NCBI GenBank assembly: GCA_900548855.1
Contig: URMF01000005.1
Location: 40,500 to 104,499, forward strand
From: an uncultured Eubacteriales bacterium
GTDB taxonomy: Bacteria > Bacillota > Clostridia > Lachnospirales > Lachnospiraceae
DNA length: 64,000 bases
Reading direction: 5' to 3'
Shown: positions 35,401 through 42,577 of the stretch, piece after piece
How positions within the stretch are numbered: the first letter of the stretch is position 1
Layout of the letters: each line of letters starts with the position of its first letter
Translations under genes and position numbers: made by a program
The notes under the pieces: generated by a model
Databases searched by the model: none
What the model was told of the DNA's origin: nothing
The model's input: the letters and a program-made list of their open reading frames with translations, nothing else

Positions 35401-36893
35401 TCCTCTGCTTCCGTCCCCAACAATGCCTCACTAAGCTGGGACATAAAGATTGGAAATTCTGTCTGCAGGGCAAGGTCCGTATTATGGATATCAAATCCCA
35501 AAACTCCAACCTTATGTCCCTCTGCCACTCCATAATAGCCTGTAATCCCGCCGTCTCCTGTCTTTAAAAACGGAACTGCCCAATCTGGCAATTCATAGGT
35601 ATATGCCCTTGTAATGCCAAAAGAATATTCTTCTATATATTCCGTAACCGGACTTTCCTTAAAATACAAAACCGTATCCGTTTTTTCGGAATCCTTTATC
35701 ATATAGCCTGCATCATAAAAATCCCTGTCATAGTTAAGGAACAAAAATGCCGCTCCCTCTGCAAGCCTGCCGGTATCCAGTTCCTGTGGCAGAGAAATTC
35801 CATCTAATACATATAAGTCATAGGTATCTGTATCCTGCTCCAGTACACGGATATCATCTGACTTATAAACCGTTACACTGTCATCTAAGGACAATGCTTT
35901 TTCTAAAAATACATTTCCCTCCGATAGCAGCAGTACTTTTTTCTCTGTGTTGGCTGTCACGGCAATACTCTGGCTGTTATCCGCAGTCAAGCTATCCTTT
36001 TCGCTTAATTCTGCCTTTAAAACCACACTGCCGTCCATGGCAATATTCTGCTTCTTAAAATATACTGTTTCGCTTTCCTGCGGTTGTATCGTTACTGTCT
36101 GGACATCTGCAATATCTGTATTCACATAGAGACTGACATCCTGCGTTACCTCTTCCTCTCCATAATTGGTAATCCTGCAGAGTGCTTCTACACCATCCGT
36201 CTCTGCGGAATAGTTTACATAATCCAGAGAACAATTGCTGCCCTTTGAATATACATCCTCCACAATCAAAGCAGCCTTTGTATTGCTCTTCGTCCATATA
36301 TCACTTGAAAAATCCGTATCGGTGTAGCAGATAATCTGCACATTTTCCATATCCGCTATTACTGAATTGACAACTCCTGCCGCTCCATCCAGCGTTCCTG
36401 CTTCCAATGTCTCCTCTATTTCATTAAGACGTTTCTTCAGTGTAGTTTTATCCTTTCCCTGGTAGACAACTGACGCCTCCGCTCCACAGGAAATCAGCGT
36501 AACCATGGTGTTTTCACTCAGCTGGTCAATCTCTTTCTTAGCCTCTTTGATGCTGTGCTCCAACCGGGTGTCTTTTTCGTCATAAAGATACTGCATACTG
36601 GCGCTATTATCCATTACAAACACTGTATTTTCCTGTAGCAGCCCGCCCTTTTTCAACACCGGTGCCATCAGTGCAAAAATCAGAAGCAGCATAAGAAGAA
36701 TTTGTAAATACATTAGAATATTCTGTTTTAATTTTTCAAAAGGAGTTTTTGCCTCTAAGTTTTTGTATATCTCCTGCCACAGCATAGTGGAGGAAAAAGG
36801 CTCGTCTTTGACCCTTTGCTTTAATAGATATAGTAAAATGATGACCGGCACCAAAACAAGAAATGCCAACGGCCATAAATTCTGTACTGTCAT
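32448..36893 (-). CDS. Giant membrane protein with three von Willebrand A domains
   Basis: A 1481-residue protein. Residues 1-80 are a BatA-like N terminus with two membrane segments. VWA domain 1 has its MIDAS motif DNSAS at 95-99. A glutamine-amidotransferase-like region and two membrane segments (about 535-585) follow. VWA domain 2 has DVSDS at 599-603. A beta domain and a second amidotransferase-like part (KVLLIEGKAEEG, GGENSFALGGYRD, about 820-920) come next. VWA domain 3 has DQSGS at 942-946. A final membrane segment lies near 1350-1372, and a roughly 105-residue Lys/Glu-rich tail ends the chain. It looks like two neighbouring VWA proteins joined in one frame. It is the last gene of the cluster with MoxR and DUF58 partners. 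Role unknown; perhaps metal-dependent assembly at the envelope. Confidence 0.88.
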   Translation of the reverse strand: MTVQNLWPLAFLVLVPVIILLYLLKQRVKDEPFSSTMLWQEIYKNLEAKTPFEKLKQNILMYLQILLMLLLIFALMAPVLKKGGLLQENTVFVMDNSASMQYLYDEKDTRLEHSIKEAKKEIDQLSENTMVTLISCGAEASVVYQGKDKTTLKKRLNEIEETLEAGTLDGAAGVVNSVIADMENVQIICYTDTDFSSDIWTKSNTKAALIVEDVYSKGSNCSLDYVNYSAETDGVEALCRITNYGEEEVTQDVSLYVNTDIADVQTVTIQPQESETVYFKKQNIAMDGSVVLKAELSEKDSLTADNSQSIAVTANTEKKVLLLSEGNVFLEKALSLDDSVTVYKSDDIRVLEQDTDTYDLYVLDGISLPQELDTGRLAEGAAFLFLNYDRDFYDAGYMIKDSEKTDTVLYFKESPVTEYIEEYSFGITRAYTYELPDWAVPFLKTGDGGITGYYGVAEGHKVGVLGFDIHNTDLALQTEFPIFMSQLSEALLGTEAEETEFSNFPVTEESDVAPVDSVSIEGSRNKKKTGGRAIRNLLLLLAVLLLAVEWIVYVKQVNSTKKKQFLVVRLLVLLVMILAMAGVSVPKKQKRCETIFLVDVSDSMSGNLEEVEQYLKDTVQDMPDKNLFGIVAFGKDTAVEQFLSDKKMFSRFTVNPVTAATNIEKAVTTACSMFDEGVTRRLVLITDGSENEGSMSLAATTLKGSEVELLSIAMKDSISGNSEVYISSLSVPNVIHAGDHYNVTVSITSNVETDALLSLYAGRVTKGQQNIHLTRGENQFVFEDVGEEGTIAQYKAVIEPQEDTISVNNTYVTFAEIEAKPKVLLIEGKAEEGNEFEKVLTAANIDYDKVTPKGTPITLSGLNQYKAVITLDVHYDDLREGFVNALQSYVKDYAGGYICIGGENSFALGGYRDTVLEEILPVNMDLQGEKEIPKMAMVMAIDQSGSMTSPSEENTSVTGLDLAKQAALSGVSELRSNDEIGILAFDDTYHWIVPMKEALDMEQIKEDISSIGYGGGTSIYPALQQAYEQILKSDAKLKHIILLTDGQDGFNQYDSLLNQINEAGITVSTVAVGSGSDQQTLRYIAEKCGGRFYYTDVNNSIPRIFAQEVYLSTNTYLINEEFYPSITSNHEILKGVMDDGCPALLGYVAATAKQMADVILESDREDPVLSTWQYGLGRTVAWNSDGNNEWTAQYAAWDNYPMLWSNIIHYVISDSELGEDDLEVVKEGNTASITYQTKDYDKDTKVKAVVTDENGNAEEVSLDAIKPGVFVTDLDVSEVGVYNVSIRKMYGEEIVKNYNTAYANQYSAEYQFSDSDTDLASFVKQAGGQEITLSDNIWKQNQNTVKSRVSLTVPLLILAIFLFLLDIIIRRFSIDLWGNTKGFRERITAMAKRNSRKRKNAEKRAETIIHVEEAEVPDKRETEEIAAEKSTTKERVKKPEKQERKEKKEQKEEEKTENGQNMAVSDKLDMNQLLKKKAERE

Positions 36894-36925
36894 AAAACTC
36901 CTCCTAATCCCACAGAGACAAATAG

Positions 36926-37801
36926 CTACATTTTCTGCATAATTCCTGAAAATCCATGCAGCATTTCATAAATCAAATCCCCGTCTGACCGCATAAAAAT
37001 GTAATGTGCACCATACTTTCCTGCAAGTGTCTGCAACCGGCTTCGCAAATCCTCCACCTGTTCTTTATACTTTTTGATGGTTGCGTTGGACATGGTAATC
37101 TTAACACGTTCATCCGTTTCCATATCCAGAATATTAAGGGTTCCCTCATAATTTATATCCATTTCCTCTCTGGAAAGTATCTGTATCAGAACAACCGCCT
37201 GCTTTTTGTATGCCAGATATTTCATAGCCTCTTCGATTCCCTCCCTGTCAAGGAAATCACTGATAATAATAGAAACTCCTCCTGTTTGTACCTGCCGGGA
37301 TAGAATGGTTTTATTTAATGTCGTCTTTCCATCAAAAACGATACGGTTCAAATCATTTAGTACATGGGAAAATGCAGCCCCACCCGTTACTCCCTTTCCC
37401 CTGGTCAGGGAATTTTCCTTCATCTCATTGATATAAACACGGTCTAAATTATTTAAGATAATATAGGAAAGGGCACCTGCCACCTGCAGCGCCAGCTTTG
37501 ATTTTGACACCCCGCCAAAACACATGGAACGGCTGGTATCAATAAATATTTGAAAAATCCCTTCCTTTTCCTCCATAAACTGCTTGATATACAATTTATC
37601 AGTACGTCCATAGGCATTCCAATCAATCCGCCGGATATCATCTCCCAGCATATATTCCCGGAAATCAGAAAACTCTACAGAGGAACCCCGGGCACTGGAT
37701 TTTCGTATGCCACTCATTCCCTGGCTCAACCTCATATTCAGACTCATTTTAAGCGTATTCAATTTTTCAAAAAATCCCTTGTCGAAGGTTACTGATTCCA
37801 T
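36926..37801 (-). CDS. DUF58 protein (VWA-like, MoxR partner)
   Basis: A 291-residue protein with the DUF58 signature EFSDFREYMLGDDIRRIDW (about 43-61) and a VWA-like part with IFIDTSRSM (DxSxS MIDAS, about 87-93) and GVSIIISDFLD. It has no membrane segment. DUF58 proteins are almost always encoded next to MoxR ATPases, as here, where it lies between MoxR (34-bp gap) and the triple-VWA protein (32-bp gap). Thought to be a client or adaptor of the MoxR chaperone. Confidence 0.92.
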   Translation of the reverse strand: MESVTFDKGFFEKLNTLKMSLNMRLSQGMSGIRKSSARGSSVEFSDFREYMLGDDIRRIDWNAYGRTDKLYIKQFMEEKEGIFQIFIDTSRSMCFGGVSKSKLALQVAGALSYIILNNLDRVYINEMKENSLTRGKGVTGGAAFSHVLNDLNRIVFDGKTTLNKTILSRQVQTGGVSIIISDFLDREGIEEAMKYLAYKKQAVVLIQILSREEMDINYEGTLNILDMETDERVKITMSNATIKKYKEQVEDLRSRLQTLAGKYGAHYIFMRSDGDLIYEMLHGFSGIMQKM

Positions 37802-37835
37802 CCATACACCTTTCCGGCTTTACGTCCTCTGCCTT

Positions 37836-38816
37836 CTATACAGTCTTGATTTCGTCTATAATTTCTCTAATCACGTTATCCGCTGTCACTCCATCCGAAA
37901 TTGCCTCAAAATTAAGCGCCAGACGGTGTCTTAATGCCGGATATGCCACAAAGCGGATATCTTCAAAGGCAACATTATATCTTCCCTCCATAAATGCCCT
38001 TGCCTTGGCTGTCTTTACAATCGCCTGTGCTGCACGGGGGCTTGCTCCATTTTGAACATATTTTTTTGTTGTCTCCGGTACATCCGGATGCTCCGGATGA
38101 GTCGCCACCACTAAGGATAACGCATAATCCATGACTGCATCTGCAATCGGCATATCCCGGATTGCAGTTCGGATTTCTACAATGTCCTCACCATTCATCA
38201 CAGGCGTTAACTCTGCCTTCTGATTTGTAACCGTAATATCCATAATCTCCTTCAACTCTTCCTTACTTGGAAATTCCACCAACAGCTTAAAGAGAAAACG
38301 GTCAAGCTGTGCCTCCGGAAGGGGATAGGTTCCTTCATTCTCAATCGGATTCTGCGTCGCTAATACCATAAATGGCTTGGGCAGCTCGTAGGTAGTCTTA
38401 CCTACCGTTACTGTCTTCTCCTGCATCGCCTCTAACAAAGCCGACTGGGTCTTCGGGGTGGCACGGTTAATTTCATCTGCTAGTACAATATTGGCAAACA
38501 CAGGACCCGGCTCAAACTGGAAAACATTATTGCCCTCCTCCTTAATAATCAGGTTGGTTCCCGTAACGTCTGCCGGCATCAAATCCGGCGTAAACTGGAT
38601 TCTGGAAAAGCTGGTGGAAAGAACCCTTGAAACGGCCTTCACAAGTTCCGTTTTTCCAAGTCCCGGCACACCCTCTAACAAAACATTGCCATCGGAAAGA
38701 ATTGCCAGCAGCACCTGACGGATAATATCCCGCTGCCCGATAATTCCCTTTCCAATCTCTTCCTCACAGGATTTTATTTTTTTAACCATTCCCTGTAATA
38801 TCTCTTCATTTATCAT
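37836..38816 (-). CDS. MoxR-family AAA+ ATPase
   Basis: A 326-residue AAA+ protein. The Walker A is EGVPGLGKTELV, the Walker B VLADEINRATPKTQSALLEAM, sensor 1 ATQNPIENEGTYPLPEAQLDRF and the C-terminal lid includes GASPRAAQAIVKTAKARAF. MoxR proteins act as chaperones that insert metal ions or activate VWA-domain partners. Here the partners are plainly the downstream DUF58 and triple-VWA proteins. The upstream gene is separated by the 258-bp element at 38853-39110, so this may be a separate transcript. Confidence 0.94.
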   Translation of the reverse strand: MINEEILQGMVKKIKSCEEEIGKGIIGQRDIIRQVLLAILSDGNVLLEGVPGLGKTELVKAVSRVLSTSFSRIQFTPDLMPADVTGTNLIIKEEGNNVFQFEPGPVFANIVLADEINRATPKTQSALLEAMQEKTVTVGKTTYELPKPFMVLATQNPIENEGTYPLPEAQLDRFLFKLLVEFPSKEELKEIMDITVTNQKAELTPVMNGEDIVEIRTAIRDMPIADAVMDYALSLVVATHPEHPDVPETTKKYVQNGASPRAAQAIVKTAKARAFMEGRYNVAFEDIRFVAYPALRHRLALNFEAISDGVTADNVIREIIDEIKTV

Positions 38817-38852
38817 ACTTGCTCCTTTCCACTCCTAAACATATTTAAGTGT

Positions 38853-39110
38853 TTGCGAAACTCTCTCTTTTCAAAAGCATAGTTGTGTAAAATAAACAAC
38901 TCCACAAACAGGGTACTTTGGAGCCGTCAGTACTTGCATTTCATACTTAGCGAGGTGTTTTCGAGCTTAGTACGAAAGTACACCTGCACACTAAGTGTGC
39001 AGAGTGTTACATTGCTTATGTACTGTTACGAGCGACAAGTAGTGCAAACGTGCCCTGTGCTGAATTGTTTATTTTACACAACGTGCGGTTTCAAAATCAG
39101 AGTTTCGCAA
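38853..39110. mobile_element. 258-bp MITE-like element with terminal inverted repeats
   Basis: Termini TTGCGAAACTC and GAGTTTCGCAA are inverted. An 18-bp perfect inverted pair (GTTGTGTAAAATAAACAA, 38882-38899, with 39065-39082) lies inside, and a GCACACTAAGTGTGC palindrome near the centre. No reading frame is credible. Smaller copies of its ends occur at 14843, 17251, 25493, 45139 and 60280. I recall similar sequences in other Lachnospiraceae, but cannot verify. No clear target-site duplication is seen. It separates the MoxR gene from the rest of the cluster and fills the 317-base gap. Confidence 0.75.
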
Positions 39111-39133
39111 TTACCTACCTTTACATATAATCT

Positions 39134-40714
39134 CTAATTCAACCCATCAAAATAGTTCTTTATTTTATCCTTAAGTTTTCCTGGATAACTGGAACCGTTT
39201 ACCTTTTTATAAGCCTTTTTCTTATACTCTGCCGAAACCTCTCCATAGCTTACCTTATTTCCAGACCATGTCTGGGACTGATTGGATTTTTCTTTTGTGC
39301 TGCTGTTATTGCCATTTGCCTTTCCGGTCAAATTTTCATCTTCACCCGTTTCTCCATCGGGAACAGTAATATTTTCATTGGTCTTTCTGGCGCCCTCCTG
39401 TCCTTCCTTGCTGCCGTAGTTCCATCCGCCTCCAGAACTATTTCCACTTCCACCATTGCCGGAGCCGTTTCCATTGCCATTCTGCCCGGAACCGCCCTGT
39501 CCATTCTGTCCGTTTCCCGTATTGCCACTATTTTGACTTCCATTCTGGTTATTTCCCTGTCCGCCGCTGTTTTGTCCGCCGTTCTGATTATTGCCAGAAT
39601 TTCCACTATTTGTCTGGTTACTGTTCTGGCTGTTGCTCTGGCCGGCATTATTCTGGTTATTGTTACCAGAGGACGCTGTTCCATTCGAATTGTCTGCCAA
39701 ATCTGTCCTGTTTGATGCCATATTAGAAAGAGTCTCATTTAACGCCCTTTCGGCATTAGCATAATCGCCATCCGAATAAGAAGATGCCTTATATTCCTCT
39801 GCCGCCTTTTTCAATGCCTCGTCTCCCATGGAATCTGCCAGCTTTTTCAGCTTCTCATAAGCTTCCTGTTTATCCTTTTTACTACCTTTTTCCGCTCTGG
39901 CAAGTGCTTCCTCCGCCTCCTTCGCCAAATCACTTTCCCTTTTCTCTGCCGCCTCACCGGCTTCCTTTGCAGCCTCGCTCAAGGTCTCACTCAACGTCTT
40001 ATTTTCTGTCTTCTCACCTGCTATCTCCATTTTCTTTATGATGCGGTCTTCTGCCTTTTTTAAGTCCTCTCTGGAATCCACCTCCGAAAGCTCTTTTTTT
40101 GCAGTTTCAATCTGTTCTTTCATTTCAGCAGCTTCTGTTTCCGAAATTTCTTTATTTTCTTCTAATTTCTTTTCTATCTTTTCCAAACGGGCAATGTCTT
40201 CTTCTGCCTCCTTTGCCACATCCTTTCCGACTCTCGCCTCATCCCTTGCCGGCGTGTCAATCATGGTGCTGGTTACAAACACAAGCGCCAGTCCCAGCAT
40301 CAAAAGCACCCGTTTCCACTGAAGATGAATTGGAAACTCCCTGCGTATTTGAAAATGTTCTATAATTTGCAATGCATCTTTCTTTTGCAGGGTACTAAAT
40401 GGGTCTTCTTTTCCCTTCAGGAAAAATGCAGTAGAGATTTTCTCCTTATGTCCCCTGGCATCTGCCAAAAGTGCTGCATCCATGGGAGACGGTGTTCGTC
40501 GTATACCCATAATAATTCCAATGATAAAGAAAATAATTATAACCCCTGCCGCTGCCGGAACTGCGTAGTAAAAAGGAATTACCATGGATATAAAAGAAAG
40601 AAGGATTCCTACAGACAATCCAATTCCCACATATTTTATCAGGTTTGTAATAATCTGCTGTTCCTTAAGCCTTGCCCTTACCCTGTAAACAAACTGTTTA
40701 ATTTTTAAATCCAA
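39134..40714 (-). CDS. Membrane protein with coiled coil and Asn/Gly-rich region
   Basis: A protein of about 526 residues. It has two or three membrane segments (about 25-80 and 125-150), a long Glu/Lys/Ala coiled coil (about 160-320), and a low-complexity region of about 130 residues built of N, G, Q and S. A basic C terminus with YKKKAYKKVNGSSYPGKL ends it. I do not recognise the family. Start is taken as TTG 40714, with AAGGAG seven bases upstream; the ORF can be extended to GTG 40762, overlapping the permease gene, but without a site. It lies between the ABC permease and MoxR genes. Confidence 0.78.
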   Translation of the reverse strand: MDLKIKQFVYRVRARLKEQQIITNLIKYVGIGLSVGILLSFISMVIPFYYAVPAAAGVIIIFFIIGIIMGIRRTPSPMDAALLADARGHKEKISTAFFLKGKEDPFSTLQKKDALQIIEHFQIRREFPIHLQWKRVLLMLGLALVFVTSTMIDTPARDEARVGKDVAKEAEEDIARLEKIEKKLEENKEISETEAAEMKEQIETAKKELSEVDSREDLKKAEDRIIKKMEIAGEKTENKTLSETLSEAAKEAGEAAEKRESDLAKEAEEALARAEKGSKKDKQEAYEKLKKLADSMGDEALKKAAEEYKASSYSDGDYANAERALNETLSNMASNRTDLADNSNGTASSGNNNQNNAGQSNSQNSNQTNSGNSGNNQNGGQNSGGQGNNQNGSQNSGNTGNGQNGQGGSGQNGNGNGSGNGGSGNSSGGGWNYGSKEGQEGARKTNENITVPDGETGEDENLTGKANGNNSSTKEKSNQSQTWSGNKVSYGEVSAEYKKKAYKKVNGSSYPGKLKDKIKNYFDGLN

Positions 40715-40730
40715 AGCCTGACTCCTTTCT

Positions 40731-41630
40731 CTATTTTTTATTCTTCTTATTCCTTGTGACACAAATATTCCTTGCCGCCAGCTTCAAAAAACCAAACGCA
40801 ACCAGCAGATTCCATATCATAGACACCGGAATCCAATATTTATACAAATTTCCTAATGTAAGGGAGGTGTTACCCGCCTCCTTGATAATCTCATATACAC
40901 TGGAGCTGGTCATGGTTCTTACCATAAAATCAAAAATCGGCGAATAAGGATTTAACATTAAAATCAAGGGCAACGCACCCGGCGTTACCTGCGTACCATT
41001 GACAACGCTTGCCTGATATGCCTTTGCCGCAATACCGGCATAGAAAATAATCGTGGTGACCACAATAATCGTTACCCCGATTACTATCGTCAACACGGTA
41101 GCCATAATAGATTTTTTCACCACACTGGAACAGAAAATTCCCACACTTCCCACATACAGCCCAAGATACAGAAGCATGACAATCAGACCAAAGAGCGCCC
41201 ACCAGCTCATTCCTCCCAAAACAAAGGCAATTGCCATAATTGGAATACTGGACACCATATACATCATAACTACCATCATGGCAGAACCAAGCTTTCCCAG
41301 CGCAATCGAAAATGGTGACATAGGCGTAGTTAACATAATGTCAAGTGTCTGACGCTCTCTTTCCCCTGAAATAGAACCAGAGGTTATAATTGGTACGATA
41401 AGGCTTAACAGTCCACATTCCACGCATCCCAGAATTGGAAACAGGCAGCTAAGAGCGGAATAATCATAACCGATAACTACCCCCGTCATATTAGTCACTG
41501 CAATTACCAGAACAACAATCAGTGCCAAAAATGCATTTACACCCATTATGGCAAAAGGCATTTTTATGCTTCTTGAACCCACCATCAGCTCCTTTTTTAA
41601 AATCGGGTTCATATGCCATTTCTTTTTCAT
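40731..41630 (-). CDS. ABC-2 type transporter permease
   Basis: A 299-residue membrane protein with about six hydrophobic segments and the ISGERERQTLDIMLTTPM motif (about 90-107) typical of ABC-2 exporter permeases. It overlaps the ATPase gene by 4 bp (ATGA). The pair forms an exporter half-unit, likely working as a dimer. The substrate is unknown. Confidence 0.9.
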   Translation of the reverse strand: MKKKWHMNPILKKELMVGSRSIKMPFAIMGVNAFLALIVVLVIAVTNMTGVVIGYDYSALSCLFPILGCVECGLLSLIVPIITSGSISGERERQTLDIMLTTPMSPFSIALGKLGSAMMVVMMYMVSSIPIMAIAFVLGGMSWWALFGLIVMLLYLGLYVGSVGIFCSSVVKKSIMATVLTIVIGVTIIVVTTIIFYAGIAAKAYQASVVNGTQVTPGALPLILMLNPYSPIFDFMVRTMTSSSVYEIIKEAGNTSLTLGNLYKYWIPVSMIWNLLVAFGFLKLAARNICVTRNKKNKK

Positions 41631-42577
41631 TCCTGTACACCTCCTGTTATCTCAAGGAATAAGGATTCCAAATCTTCTTTCTCCCTGTAAAAGCTGCTGA
41701 CCAGTATATTATGCTGTAACAAATTTTTTAAAAGCTGCGCCGCCTCCTGCTCATCACCAGTAAAAGAGATTCTTATCTCATCCTCTGTAAATGTAACCTT
41801 TCCTACATCGGGCTGCTCCTTTAACACTGTTGCTATATATGCATGTGATGCCTCCACATCCTCATAATCCGGGGTAAAGGCACGCATTCGGATTGGCTGA
41901 ATGCCCTGAGATTTCTGCATAATCTCCTCTACTTTACCACTGGCAATCAAATGACCGTGTTCCATAATTCCTATGCTGGTACACATTTCCGCAAGCTCTG
42001 GCAGAATATGGGAACTGATAATAATTGTTTTTCCCATGGAACCAAGATTCTTAAGCACCTCTTTCATTTCAAATCTGGCCCTCGGGTCCAGTCCGGAGTT
42101 GGGTTCATCCAATACCAGCAAATCCGGATTATGAATTAACGCCCTTGCTACGCACAGACGCTGTTTCATGCCTCTGGACAAGGTATCCACAAATTCCTCT
42201 TTCTTATCTGACAGGTTCACAAGCTCTAAGAGACCCTCTGCAATCTCATCCACATCCTCCTTTTCCATACCATACATGGAACCATAAAATTCCATATATT
42301 CCAGCACCTTCAGATTATCATATACGCCAAAAAAATCTGGCACATAGCCAACCCTTCTCTTAATATCCTCCGGATTGGTAATCGCATTAATTCCATCTAC
42401 CAGTACGGTACCGCCGGTTGCTTTTAAGAGACCACACACAATCCGCATGGTAGTGGTTTTGCCCGCACCATTGGGACCTACAAATCCAAAAATCTCTCCC
42501 TTTCCGATATGAAGATTTAAATTGTCTAGTGCAAGGAATTTTCCATATTTTTTTGTCAAATCCTGTATTTCTAACAT
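41627..42577 (-). CDS. ABC transporter ATP-binding protein
   Basis: A 316-residue ATPase with Walker A GPNGAGKTTT (about 34-43), Q-loop substituted region near GYVPDFFGVYDNL, signature LSRGMKQRL and Walker B LLVLDEPNSGLDP. The SGGQ is replaced by SRGM, as in ABC-2 exporters. A C-terminal extension of about 90 residues follows. It starts directly after the stop of the 842-residue gene. Confidence 0.92.
   Translation of the reverse strand: MLEIQDLTKKYGKFLALDNLNLHIGKGEIFGFVGPNGAGKTTTMRIVCGLLKATGGTVLVDGINAITNPEDIKRRVGYVPDFFGVYDNLKVLEYMEFYGSMYGMEKEDVDEIAEGLLELVNLSDKKEEFVDTLSRGMKQRLCVARALIHNPDLLVLDEPNSGLDPRARFEMKEVLKNLGSMGKTIIISSHILPELAEMCTSIGIMEHGHLIASGKVEEIMQKSQGIQPIRMRAFTPDYEDVEASHAYIATVLKEQPDVGKVTFTEDEIRISFTGDEQEAAQLLKNLLQHNILVSSFYREKEDLESLFLEITGGVQE

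Noticed and set aside
39328..39738. Arg/Ala/Thr-rich frame inside the Asn/Gly-rich gene
   Set aside because: A shadow produced by the low-complexity repeats of the real gene in another frame.
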